Assembly (NCBI GenBank): GCA_023426365.1
Contig: JAFAAW010000052.1
Span: 1 to 64,000, forward strand
Direction of reading: 5' to 3'
Source of the DNA: Pseudomonadota bacterium
Lineage (GTDB): Bacteria > Pseudomonadota > Alphaproteobacteria > Rhodospirillales > Magnetospirillaceae
DNA: 64,000 bases
The position numbers and the translations under genes were made by a program. The notes beneath the pieces were generated by a model. That model saw only the letters and a list, made by a program, of their open reading frames with translations, ran no database searches and was not told the DNA's origin. Of this stretch, positions 7,738-16,020 are shown piece after piece. How positions within the stretch are numbered: position 1 is the first letter of the stretch; each line of letters opens with the position of its first letter.

Positions 7738-8157
7738 TCAGGCGGGAACGGCGTCGTCCTCGCCCTGCGACACCGACATGACGGTCAGCTTGCGGCGGCG
7801 GCCCTGGGCGGTGACGAACACGATGGACTGGCCCGGCGACAGCCCGATCAGGGCGGCGCCCACCGGCGAGAGCACCGAAATATGCCGGCGTTCGGTATCT
7901 TCCTGGCCGGGATAGACCAGCACGGCGTGGGTGGTAACGCCGGTGCCATCGTCGCGGAAGGCCACATGCGACCCCATGCGCACGAAGCGGTCGGGCAGCG
8001 CCTCGGGCGGCAGCACGCGGGCGCGCTCCAGTTCGCCCTCCAGGAAGTCGGCGACCTCGGGGGTGATGAGCTGGCTGGCGTTGGTCAGGGTGCGCAGGCG
8101 CTCGGCGTCGGCCTCGCTCAGCGTGATGGGGGGAAGGGACGAATCGGGAATGCTCAT
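7738..8157 (-). CDS. rnk: Rnk-type regulator of nucleoside diphosphate kinase (GreA-C-like fold)
   Basis: This 139-residue protein has an N-terminal helical part (residues 1-50) and a GreA/GreB-like C-terminal domain that includes SVLSPVGAALIGLSPGQSI. This is the signature of the Rnk family, which binds RNA polymerase and affects nucleoside diphosphate kinase levels. It lacks the long coiled coil needed for transcript cleavage, so GreA activity is unlikely. It is transcribed toward hybO but is separated from it by the sigma-54 control region and is probably independent. Confidence 0.85.
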   Translation of the reverse strand: MSIPDSSLPPITLSEADAERLRTLTNASQLITPEVADFLEGELERARVLPPEALPDRFVRMGSHVAFRDDGTGVTTHAVLVYPGQEDTERRHISVLSPVGAALIGLSPGQSIVFVTAQGRRRKLTVMSVSQGEDDAVPA

Positions 8158-8469
8158 GGCTGTTTCCTCCAGGCGAAAGCAGGCGCCCGGCCTGGCCGGT
8201 GCGCGGATCGGATGACTGGATTGGGGGAGTGGACCTAGTGTGCCCCGGCTGCGCCGCGTCGGATGCGGTCAGGCGGCCGCCGCCGGGGCAAGCGTGCAGT
8301 TTCGCACGTTACCGGCGTGACAAAGAAAACGGCGGGTGGGCACAAGCTCAGCCATGCCCCCATGCAACCCAAAGCGGCCGCCGCAGTCAAGTCATTCGAA
8401 CGGGGTGGTCCGAACGGGTTGGCCGGGCGGGCGGGAAAACGGCTACCCGCTCTCGCGGCTGCCTTGCCG
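8158..8469. other. 312-base gap, nothing recognised
   Basis: This lies between the rnk start and the end of the helix-hairpin-helix gene. It must contain the rnk promoter, but no convincing -35/-10 pair was picked out. Frames through it lack good starts, homology or consistent codon use. No RNA gene fold was recognised. Confidence 0.4.
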
Positions 8470-8667
8470 TCATACCGTGCCGTTCTCGCGCAGATGCTCC
8501 AGCGCCTTCTTGCCGAAGCCGGGGATGTTGTCGAGGTCGGCAATGCTGTGGAACGGGCCGTGCTTGGTCCGGTATTCGATGATGGCCTGGGCGCATTTCT
8601 CGCCGATGGCGGGGATGCGGTCCAGCTCGGCGCGGGACGCGGTGTTCAGGTCGATCTTCTGGCCCAT
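8470..8667 (-). CDS. Helix-hairpin-helix protein, ComEA-like single domain
   Basis: This 65-residue protein is one ComEA-type DNA-binding unit: IDLNTASRAELDRIPAIGEK, then a second hairpin DLDNIPGFGKKALEHL. ComEA proteins bind DNA non-specifically during uptake, but this one has no signal peptide or membrane anchor and is probably cytoplasmic. The opening MGQKIDLNTAS fits the start of the domain. It is divergent from the RNase T2 gene. Function beyond likely DNA contact is unknown. Confidence 0.85.
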   Translation of the reverse strand: MGQKIDLNTASRAELDRIPAIGEKCAQAIIEYRTKHGPFHSIADLDNIPGFGKKALEHLRENGTV

Positions 8668-8799
8668 GGGAACGCTCCCTCCTGGCGGGATTTCCCCGCA
8701 TTAACACCGGAACACCGGCCGCCTGCGCAGGGTTGCCTTTGCAGCGGCGGCCGCTTGTGCCACCATCGCCGCCTTTCGCCCCTGAACCCGGATTTCGTT

Positions 8800-9447
8800 A
8801 TGCGCCGTCTTGCCGCCGCCGCCCTGATCGTGCTGATCGCGTCGCTGTCACCCGCCTTGGCGCGCGACAGGGCGGTGGCGGGGCAGTTCGATTACTATGT
8901 GCTGTCGCTGTCCTGGTCGCCCACCTGGTGCGGGGGCAAGGCCGGCCGGTCGGAAACCGAGCAATGCGGCGGCGGGCGCCGCTACGGCTTCGTGGTGCAC
9001 GGCCTGTGGCCGCAATACGCCAAGGGCGGCTTTCCCGCCCAGTGCGCGGCGGCGCAGCCGGTGCCCGGCCGGGTCGTCGACGACATGCTGCCGCTGATGC
9101 CCAGCCGCAAGCTGATCCAGCACCAATGGTCGCGCCACGGCACCTGCGACGGCGCCCCGCCCACCGAATATTTCCAGCGCACCCGCGAGGCGTACGAGCG
9201 GGTCCGCATCCCCAAGCTCCTGCAGACCCCCGACGCCCCCCAGACGCTGAGCGTCGATCAGGTGGAAAAGCTGTTCGTCGCCGCCAATCCGGGCATGGAC
9301 CGCAAGGGGCTGGCGGTGGTGTGCCGCGGCCATCAGGCGGCCGAAATCCGGGTCTGCCTGGACCGCGACCTGAATTTCCGCCCGTGCGGCCGCGACGTGC
9401 GGCCGCGCTGCAAGGGCGGCGCCGCGCAGTTCCCGGCGGCGCGCTGA
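8800..9447 (+). CDS. Secreted ribonuclease T2 family protein
   Basis: This 215-residue protein has a signal peptide (residues 1-21, ending SPALA). Both catalytic segments of RNase T2 are present: CAS I as HGLWPQYAKG and CAS II as HQWSRHGTC, each with its catalytic histidine. Cysteines flanking them suit disulfides in the periplasm. It would cut single-stranded RNA by 2',3'-cyclic phosphate formation, as E. coli RNase I does. The start at 8800 is chosen because it directly precedes the signal peptide; a longer frame extends far upstream without coding character. Confidence 0.9.
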   Translation: MRRLAAAALIVLIASLSPALARDRAVAGQFDYYVLSLSWSPTWCGGKAGRSETEQCGGGRRYGFVVHGLWPQYAKGGFPAQCAAAQPVPGRVVDDMLPLMPSRKLIQHQWSRHGTCDGAPPTEYFQRTREAYERVRIPKLLQTPDAPQTLSVDQVEKLFVAANPGMDRKGLAVVCRGHQAAEIRVCLDRDLNFRPCGRDVRPRCKGGAAQFPAAR

Positions 9448-9559
9448 ACGCCCGCCGCCCGCCTGCATACGCAGCATTCCCTATTCGTCATCACCTTTTC
9501 GCTTGCCCAAAGGAATTTGCCGCGTCAACCATTGTGCGATGCGATAGGGGGAAACACGC

Positions 9560-11209
9560 ATGCACATGCACGGGGTGGCAGAGGCGCTTCTGGTGTTGTC
9601 GGCGGTGGCGGCACTGGGGCTGGCGCTGGGGCAGCTCAAGCTGGGCGGTGTCCGCCTGGGCGTGGGCGGCGCGCTGTTCGCCGGTCTGGCCTTCGGGCAT
9701 TTCGGCATCGGCATGGACGCCACCATGCTGGGGTTTGCGCGCGAATTCGGCCTGGTGCTGTTCGTCTATGCCATCGGCGTCTCGGTGGGACCGGGCTTCT
9801 TCCAGTCGTTCCGCAAGGACGGCCTGGTTCTGAACGCCATGGCGGTGGCCATCGTGGTGCTGGGCACGCTGACGGCGGTCGCCATCCACCTGCTGGGCGG
9901 GGTCGAGCTGCCGGCCATTCTGGGTATTCTGTCGGGCGCGGTCACCAACACGCCGTCCCTGGCCGCCGGCCAGCAGGTGCTGTCCAATCTGGGCGTCGCC
10001 AATGCCGGCGCCGTGCTGGGCCAGGCCTATGCGGTGGCCTATCCGTTCGGCATCGTCGGCATCCTGCTGACCATGGTGCTGGTGCGCGCGGCCTTCGGCA
10101 TCCGCATCAAGACGGTGGCCCAGGAATTCGAGGCCGCCCGCGCCGCCGGCTACACGCCGGTGGAAACCGTCAATCTGGTGGTGCGCAATCCGGCGGTGGT
10201 CGGCTGCGCCCTGCGCGACCTGGACGAGCTGAAGGAAATGGGCGTGGTGCTATCGCGCATGATGCACGACGGCACCCAAAGCGTGGTCAGCGCCGAGGAC
10301 GTGCTGGCCGACGGCGACGTGGTGCTGGCGGTGGGGCCGCGCAGCAACCTCGAACGGCTGAAAAGGCTGATCGGTCCCATCGCCGACGTCGATCTCAAGG
10401 CCATGGCGACCAAGGACGTGACGTGGGAGCGCATGGTCGTCACCCGTTCGGACGTGCTGGGCAAGTCCTTGGGCGAGCTGAACCTGCGCGCCCATTACAA
10501 CGTGGTGGTCAGCCGCGTCAGCCGCAGCGGCCACGAGCTGGTGCCCGGCGCGCATCTGAAGCTGCAGTTCGGCGATATGCTGACCGTGGTGGGCGACCCG
10601 CACAATTTCGGCCAGGTGGCCCAGGTGGTGGGCAACCGGTCCAAGGCGCTCCAGGAAACCCAGATGATCCCGATCTTTATCGGCATCGCCCTGGGCATGG
10701 TGCTGGGGTCCTTGCCGATCATGGTGCCGGGATTGCCGGCGCCGATCCAGTTGGGGCTGGCCGGCGGCCCGCTGGTGGTCGCCATCGTGCTGTCGCGCCT
10801 GGGCCATGTGGGCAAGCTGGTGTGGTTCATGCCGCCGCCGGCCAACCACATGATGCGCGACTTCGGCATCGCCCTGTTCCTGGCGGCGGTGGGCATCAAA
10901 TCGGGCCAGGGCTTCGTCGATACCCTGGTGCATGGCGACGGCCTGAAATGGGTGGCCTGCGGCGTGCTCGTCACCCTGGTGCCGCTGCTGGTGGTGGGCA
11001 TCGGCGGCTATCTGCTGACGCGCACCAATTACCTGTCCCTGTGCGGGGTGCTGTCGGGGTCGATGACCGATCCGCCGGCGCTGGCCTTCGCCCAGGGCCT
11101 GTCCTCGTCCGAGGCGCCCATCCTGGCCTATGCCTCGGTCTATCCGCTGGTGATGGTGCTGCGCGTGATCGCGCCCCAGGTGGTCGCCCTGCTGCTGTGG
11201 AGCGCCTAG
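9560..11209 (+). CDS. AspT/YidE-family transporter with two TrkA-C domains
   Basis: This 549-residue membrane protein belongs to the aspartate:alanine exchanger family. Its two homologous hydrophobic halves (about residues 5-185 and 375-549) each carry a conserved Gly/Ser-rich motif: GILSGAVTNTPSLAAG in the first, GVLSGSMTDPPALAFA in the second. Between them are two RCK_C/TrkA-C regulatory domains (about 200-290 and 295-370). Length and order match E. coli YidE and YbjL. The substrate is not known; an anion or amino acid is likely. It stands alone, with a ribosome site GGGGGAAA and its own terminator. Confidence 0.9.
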   Translation: MHMHGVAEALLVLSAVAALGLALGQLKLGGVRLGVGGALFAGLAFGHFGIGMDATMLGFAREFGLVLFVYAIGVSVGPGFFQSFRKDGLVLNAMAVAIVVLGTLTAVAIHLLGGVELPAILGILSGAVTNTPSLAAGQQVLSNLGVANAGAVLGQAYAVAYPFGIVGILLTMVLVRAAFGIRIKTVAQEFEAARAAGYTPVETVNLVVRNPAVVGCALRDLDELKEMGVVLSRMMHDGTQSVVSAEDVLADGDVVLAVGPRSNLERLKRLIGPIADVDLKAMATKDVTWERMVVTRSDVLGKSLGELNLRAHYNVVVSRVSRSGHELVPGAHLKLQFGDMLTVVGDPHNFGQVAQVVGNRSKALQETQMIPIFIGIALGMVLGSLPIMVPGLPAPIQLGLAGGPLVVAIVLSRLGHVGKLVWFMPPPANHMMRDFGIALFLAAVGIKSGQGFVDTLVHGDGLKWVACGVLVTLVPLLVVGIGGYLLTRTNYLSLCGVLSGSMTDPPALAFAQGLSSSEAPILAYASVYPLVMVLRVIAPQVVALLLWSA

Positions 11210-11562
11210 GGCATCGAGCGTCAGATATGACGCACAGCCGCGATCTGCCGCCATCGAGGCGGAGGGCGAGCGCGCACAGCCGCGCGCCCGGCCCGCAAAC
11301 GAAACCGCGCGGTTCAGGGGGGCATGAACCGCGCGGATCGTTTTCCGAGGCACTGAAGAAGGTCTGGTCCGTTCATCCCCATCATGATCGGGTCGGCGGG
11401 GCCGATCAAGATTTTGGCGCCCCCATCTTGGGCACTATATCTTTGCGCTTAAGAAGTGGGCGATGTCGCTGGCGGGGATCGACTTGTGCGTGATCGCCTC
11501 TTGCATCGCGTCATCACGCGGCTATCCTGTGCCATGCCCTACGACTTTCAGACGAGGCGGGT
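11210..11562. other. 353-base gap with a terminator and an otherwise empty upstream region
   Basis: The first part carries the terminator of the transporter gene. The remainder, before the GGDEF-EAL gene, has no gene-like frame and no promoter that could be named with confidence. Confidence 0.4.
11305..11344 (+). terminator. Rho-independent terminator after the AspT-like gene
   Basis: A perfect 12-base stem, CCGCGCGGTTCA (11305-11316) with TGAACCGCGCGG (11325-11336), closes an 8-base loop. TTTT follows four bases later. Confidence 0.75.
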
Positions 11563-13293
11563 TTGGCGCAGCATGACCACGGCGCGATAGAGCGGATCGC
11601 CGAGCTGGAGCGCGAGAATGCCGAGCTGCGCCTGTTCCGCACCGTCTTCGACATGGCGTCCGAGGGCATCATGGTCACCGATGCGGACAACCGCATCCTG
11701 GCCGTCAATCCCGCCTTCGCCCTGATCACCGGCTTCGCCCCCGACGAGGTGGTCGGACAGACCCCGCGCTGTCTTCGCTCCGGCCTGCACGACCAGGCAT
11801 TCTTCGAGCAATTGTGGGCCGAGGTGGCCCGTCAGGGCCGCTGGGAAGGCGAGCTGTTCAACCGCCGCAAGACCGGCGAGATCTATCGCGCCTGGCTGTC
11901 CATCGCCACCGAGCGCGACAATGACGGCCGCATCCGCCGCCATGTGGGTATTTTCCGCGACGTGTCCGAGGTGCGCGACACCGCCGAAAAGCTGTGGCAG
12001 CAGACCAATTTCGATCCGCTGACCCGCTTGCCCAACCGGGCGCTGTTCCTGGACCGCCTGTTGCAGGCGCTGGTCCAGGCCGGGCGCGGCAACAAGCGCG
12101 CGGCGCTGCTGTTCCTGGGCCTGGACGGGTTCAAGAACATCAACGACACGCTGGGCCACACCATCGGCGACAAGGTGCTGGAGGAGGCGGCCCGCCGCTT
12201 CCAGGCGGCCTTGCGCCAGGGCGACACCCTGGCCCGTTTCGGCGGCGACGAATTCACCGCCGTGCTGACCGCCATCGATACGGTGGACGAGGTGGAGCAG
12301 GTGGTGCGCGCCCTGCTGGAATGCCTGGCCGAGCCGTTCCTGATCGAGGCCCACCAGATCCTCATTTCCTGTTCCATCGGCATCAGCCTGTGGCCAGGCG
12401 ACGGCGAGGACGTGGAGGCGTTGATGCGCAACTCCACGAGCGCGCTGCGCAAGGCTAAAGACGCCGGCCGCAACACCTTCCGCTTCTTCACCCCCAGCAT
12501 GGACGCCCGCGCCCAGGCGCGCTCGCGGCTGGCGAGCGAGTTGTCCGATTCGCTGGAGCACGACGAGTTCACCCTGGTCTACCAGCCGGTGATCGAGGTG
12601 GCGTCGGGCAAGGTGGCGGGGGCGGAGGCGCTGCTGCGCTGGCACAACCGCTATCTGGGCGCCATCAGCCCCGAGCAATTCGTGCCGCTGGCCGAGGAAA
12701 TGGGCCTGATCCTGCCGATCGGCGACTGGCTGCTGACCGCCGCCTGCCGCGAGGCGGCGTCGTGGCGGACCCTGTCGGAGGAGCCGCTGCGGGTCGCCAT
12801 CAACGTCTCGCCCCGCCAGGTGCAGCAGGGCGACATCGCCGGCGCGCTGGAGCGCGCGCTGGAGGTGACCGGCCTGCCGCCCCATCTGGTCACGGTCGAG
12901 ATCACCGAAAGCCTGCTGCTGGCCTCGGGCGAGGAAGTGCTGCGCAAGATCCGCCGCATCCGCGAGGTGGGCGCCAAGATCGCCGTGGATGATTTCGGCA
13001 CCGGCTATGCCTCGCTGTCCTACCTCAAGCATTTCCCCGTGGACATCCTCAAGGTGGATCGCTCTTTCGTCGCCGGCGCGCTGGACGACGGCGACGACGC
13101 CCGCCTGATCGAGGCGATCATCGCGCTCGGCCATTCCCTGGGCATGCGCGTGGTGGGCGAGGGGGTGGAAACCGCCGAGCAGATGGCCTTCCTGGCCGAT
13201 CGCGGCTGCGACCTGGTGCAGGGCTACCGCTTCAGCCCGCCGCTGGCGGCCGAGCGTTTCCGTGAATTCGTCGCCCCGGTCATCGGCCGCTGA
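11563..13293 (+). CDS. PAS-GGDEF-EAL cyclic-di-GMP signalling protein
   Basis: This 576-residue cytoplasmic protein has a short coiled coil (residues 5-22), a PAS domain (about 25-145), GGDEF (about 150-310) and EAL (about 325-570). The GGDEF motif is intact (ARFGGDEF), with an upstream RQGD inhibitory site. The EAL domain keeps EALL, DDFGTGYASL, KVDRSF and EGVET, so both synthesis and breakdown of c-di-GMP look possible. PAS would sense a ligand or redox state. The start appears to be TTG (11563) with GAGG six bases upstream; no in-frame ATG suits. A tandem repeat runs over its stop codon. Confidence 0.9.
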   Translation: MAQHDHGAIERIAELERENAELRLFRTVFDMASEGIMVTDADNRILAVNPAFALITGFAPDEVVGQTPRCLRSGLHDQAFFEQLWAEVARQGRWEGELFNRRKTGEIYRAWLSIATERDNDGRIRRHVGIFRDVSEVRDTAEKLWQQTNFDPLTRLPNRALFLDRLLQALVQAGRGNKRAALLFLGLDGFKNINDTLGHTIGDKVLEEAARRFQAALRQGDTLARFGGDEFTAVLTAIDTVDEVEQVVRALLECLAEPFLIEAHQILISCSIGISLWPGDGEDVEALMRNSTSALRKAKDAGRNTFRFFTPSMDARAQARSRLASELSDSLEHDEFTLVYQPVIEVASGKVAGAEALLRWHNRYLGAISPEQFVPLAEEMGLILPIGDWLLTAACREAASWRTLSEEPLRVAINVSPRQVQQGDIAGALERALEVTGLPPHLVTVEITESLLLASGEEVLRKIRRIREVGAKIAVDDFGTGYASLSYLKHFPVDILKVDRSFVAGALDDGDDARLIEAIIALGHSLGMRVVGEGVETAEQMAFLADRGCDLVQGYRFSPPLAAERFREFVAPVIGR

Positions 13294-13333
13294 ACGCCCC
13301 TGGCCGCTGAACGCCCCTGGCCGCTGAACGCCC
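13285..13333 (+). repeat. Tandem 17-base repeat spanning the stop codon of the GGDEF-EAL gene
   Basis: The unit GGCCGCTGAACGCCCCT occurs at 13285-13301 and 13302-13318, with a partial copy at 13319-13333. The first TGA is the real stop codon. The unit carries TGA in each copy, so extra copies leave the protein unchanged. This looks like recent slippage or local duplication. Confidence 0.9.
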
Positions 13334-13481
13334 GGCGCTTCCTAAGGAAAGTTGAACCTGAAAGAAAGTTGAGCGCGCCCCGCGCTCTATACAGGAACAT
13401 ACGTCCTACTTTCGTGCAGTCTCTTTGGCAGCACTAAAGAGATATAGTTCGGAGTAAATACCTATCGCCCAGGGAGGGGCC

Positions 13482-15161
13482 ATGCGTCGCTTCGGTATTG
13501 CCGCCAAGATCTATTTCATCGTCGCGTTGATGGCCATGGTCGCCGGGGCCGTGGGCCTGATCGGCCTGAACGTGCTGGGCACCTTCATGCAGCGGGCGGA
13601 GTCCATGCAGGGCGCCGCGTCGCGCGCCATCCTGGGCGAGCAGGTCAACGCCCTGGTGCTGGCCGTGGTCATGGATTCGCGCGGCATCTACATGGGCCGC
13701 AATGCCGAGGACGTGGAAAAGTTCGGCAAGCCGCTGCTGGCCAATCTGGAGAAGATGGAGGGCCGCCTGCGCGAATGGCAGCCGCTGATCCTGCCCGAGC
13801 AGCGCGAGCACTTCGCCAAACTTGAGGCGGCGGCGCAGCAATTCATCACCTTCCGCCGCGAGACCGTGCGCATCGGCCGCGAGGAAGGCCCCGCTGCGGC
13901 CCGCGTCTATGGCGACAACGACGCCAACCGCAAGACCCGCCAGGCGCTGAACGCCGAGATCGAACGGTTCTCGAAGCTGAACGCCGACGACATCGGCGCC
14001 CATGTGGACGGGCTGGCCCAGGCCTACGACTGGGCGCGCAACGTCAGTATCGCGGTTCTGCTGGGTGGCGTCATCCTGGGCGTGCTGGTGTCGTGGCAGA
14101 TCGCCAGCCGGCTGATCGCACAGCCGATCCAGTCCATCACCGCCACCATGGACCGCCTGCGCAACCGCGAGCTGGCCATCGCCATCCCCGGCACCGCGCG
14201 CAAGGACGAAATCGGCGCCATGGCCCGCGCGGTCGAGGTGTTCCGCGACAGCATGGTCAAGGCCGACGAGCTGGCCGCGCGCGAAGCCGCCGAACAACAG
14301 CAGCGCGCCGACCGCGCGGTGGCCATCGAAAAACTGACGCACGACTTCGAAGGCCAGGTGTCGCAGGTGGTTGAAGTGCTGGGCGGTGCCGCCCGCTCGC
14401 TGTCGGAAACCGCCCGCGCCCTGACCGCCACCGCCGGCCGCGCGCAGGGGCAGGCGGCCATGGTTGCGGCAACCGCCCACCAGACCTCCATGAACGTGCA
14501 GACCGTCGCCTCGGCCACCGAGGAACTGTCCGCCTCGATCGCCGAGATCGCGCGGCGCACCAGCGATGCGTCCGACGTGGCGCGCGCCGCCGCGGACGAG
14601 GGCGAGCGCGCCAATGCCAAGGTGCGCGGGCTGGCCCAGGCCGCCCAGAAGATCGGCGAGGTGGTGGGCCTGATCACCGACATCGCCAGCCAGACCAATT
14701 TGCTGGCGCTGAACGCCACCATCGAGGCGGCCCGCGCCGGCGAGGCCGGCAAGGGCTTCGCCGTGGTCGCCAACGAGGTGAAAAGCCTGGCCAACCAGAC
14801 GGCGCGGGCCACCGAGGACATCGTGGCCCAGGTGACGGCGGTGCAGGGATCGACCCGCGAGGCGGTGGACGCCCTGGGCGGCATCACCGGCACCATCGGC
14901 CAGATCAACCAGATTTCGGCCACCATCGCCAGCGCGGTGGAGGAGCAGGGCGCCGCCACCGCCGAGATTTCCGCCAACGTCAATCAGGCGTCGTCGGGCG
15001 TCAGGGAAGTCACCGCGACCATCTCCGAGGTGGAGCAGGCGGCGGTCGAGACCGACTCGTCGGCGGCCATCGTGTTGCAGGCGGCCGAGCAGTTGCACGC
15101 GCGCACCGACGATCTGCAACGCATCGTGCACGACTTCCTGGAGCGGGTGAAAACGGCCTGA
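13482..15161 (+). CDS. Methyl-accepting chemotaxis protein
   Basis: This 559-residue transducer has a membrane segment at residues 8-32, a helical-bundle periplasmic sensor (about 35-185), a second membrane segment (about 188-210) and HAMP (about 212-265). The signalling domain has the hairpin tip EVVGLITDIASQTNLLALNA. It lacks a C-terminal NWETF-type tether for CheR. Its ligand is unknown. The start has a strong GGGAGGGG site. The next gene encodes an Hpt-type protein, a possible signalling partner. Confidence 0.93.
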   Translation: MRRFGIAAKIYFIVALMAMVAGAVGLIGLNVLGTFMQRAESMQGAASRAILGEQVNALVLAVVMDSRGIYMGRNAEDVEKFGKPLLANLEKMEGRLREWQPLILPEQREHFAKLEAAAQQFITFRRETVRIGREEGPAAARVYGDNDANRKTRQALNAEIERFSKLNADDIGAHVDGLAQAYDWARNVSIAVLLGGVILGVLVSWQIASRLIAQPIQSITATMDRLRNRELAIAIPGTARKDEIGAMARAVEVFRDSMVKADELAAREAAEQQQRADRAVAIEKLTHDFEGQVSQVVEVLGGAARSLSETARALTATAGRAQGQAAMVAATAHQTSMNVQTVASATEELSASIAEIARRTSDASDVARAAADEGERANAKVRGLAQAAQKIGEVVGLITDIASQTNLLALNATIEAARAGEAGKGFAVVANEVKSLANQTARATEDIVAQVTAVQGSTREAVDALGGITGTIGQINQISATIASAVEEQGAATAEISANVNQASSGVREVTATISEVEQAAVETDSSAAIVLQAAEQLHARTDDLQRIVHDFLERVKTA

Positions 15162-15265
15162 CGCCCTGGCGGGCCAATGCTCCGCGGTGGCCGGTGTCTT
15201 ACGGTTTGACAGCGGCCGCCGCCCCCTGCCAAATGGCGTGGTGCTCCCGCCACAAGGACTGCCCC

Positions 15266-15592
15266 ATGCCCGATGCCCTGCCGCCCCCGCCGGACATTCC
15301 CGAAGGCCTGGAGCACATGCTGCCCCAGTTCGTCGCCGAAATGGGCAAGGACGCCGCCACCCTATCGGCGCTGGCCCAGGCCCCGCCGGACCAGTTGGCG
15401 GAGCATGCCCACGCCATGCGCGGCAAGGCCGCCATGTTCGGCGAGGCGATGCTGTACACCCTGCTGACCCGTATCGAGGAAAAAGCCATGGCCGGCGATG
15501 GCGGCGGGGCAGTCGCGCTGATCAACCAAGTGATTGAGCGGTCGGGGCAGCTTGCGCTATATGGGCGCACCACCTCGCTGGATGCGTCATGA
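15266..15592 (+). CDS. Small Hpt-type histidine phosphotransfer protein
   Basis: This 108-residue, mostly helical protein carries HAMRGKAAMFG around His49. This resembles the HxxKGxxxxxG phosphorylation motif of Hpt domains, with Arg at the Lys position. Hpt proteins pass phosphate between receiver domains. It lies between a chemoreceptor and an Rrf2 regulator and overlaps the latter's ATG by four bases (ATGA). The start at 15266 is preferred; a longer frame from 15194 adds an unlikely N-terminus. Assignment rests on the motif and helical character only. Confidence 0.65.
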   Translation: MPDALPPPPDIPEGLEHMLPQFVAEMGKDAATLSALAQAPPDQLAEHAHAMRGKAAMFGEAMLYTLLTRIEEKAMAGDGGGAVALINQVIERSGQLALYGRTTSLDAS

Positions 15593-15978
15593 AGATTACC
15601 CAGTTCACCGATTTTTCCCTGCGGCTGATGCTTTATCTGGCCGATCACCGTGACCGGGTTGTGACCGTGCGCGAGGTCGCGGAATATTACGACGTGTCTT
15701 CGGAACACCTGAAAAAGATTGTCCGGCGTCTGTCCGAACTGGGATACGTGTCCACCGTGCGCGGCAAGAACGGCGGTCTGCGCCTGGCCTGCGAACCCCA
15801 CGACATCAACCTGGGCCGCCTGATGCGGGAGGAGGAGAACCTGGCGCTGCTGCCGTGCAGCGACGGTCCCCACGCCTGCCCCATGGCGACCTGCAAGCTG
15901 GCCGGCGTGATCGATGAAGCGCTGGGCGCTTTTCTCGCCGTCCTCGACCGCCGGACACTGGCCGATCTGATCCCGTAG
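15589..15978 (+). CDS. nsrR: NsrR-like Rrf2-family transcription regulator
   Basis: This 129-residue winged-helix protein of the Rrf2 family opens MKITQFTDFSLRLMLYLA, close to NsrR. The helix-turn-helix covers about residues 24-55. Three cysteines, Cys90, Cys97 and Cys102 (CSDGPHACPMATC), could hold an Fe-S cluster sensing nitric oxide. NsrR normally represses NO detoxification genes; none are adjacent, so targets must be elsewhere. It is translationally coupled to the Hpt gene upstream. IscR is less likely because of the N-terminus and Cys spacing. Confidence 0.78.
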   Translation: MKITQFTDFSLRLMLYLADHRDRVVTVREVAEYYDVSSEHLKKIVRRLSELGYVSTVRGKNGGLRLACEPHDINLGRLMREEENLALLPCSDGPHACPMATCKLAGVIDEALGAFLAVLDRRTLADLIP

Positions 15979-16020
15979 CGATCAAGGTTCATCCCGGATT
16001 CCGGGGAGCTGCCTTGCGTG

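Noticed and set aside
9517..11493. 658-codon plus-strand frame over the transporter gene
   Set aside because: It is out of frame with the AspT-like protein, rich in Arg/Gly/Ala, and continues past the terminator. It is a shadow frame.
13394..13415. General-stress (EcfG-type) promoter beginning GGAAC before the MCP gene
   Set aside because: The GTT-type -10 is not found at the required spacing.
15979..16020. Terminator between the NsrR-like gene and epmA
   Set aside because: CAAGG/CCTTG and CCCGG/CCGGG could pair, but the stems are short, interrupted and without a T-run.
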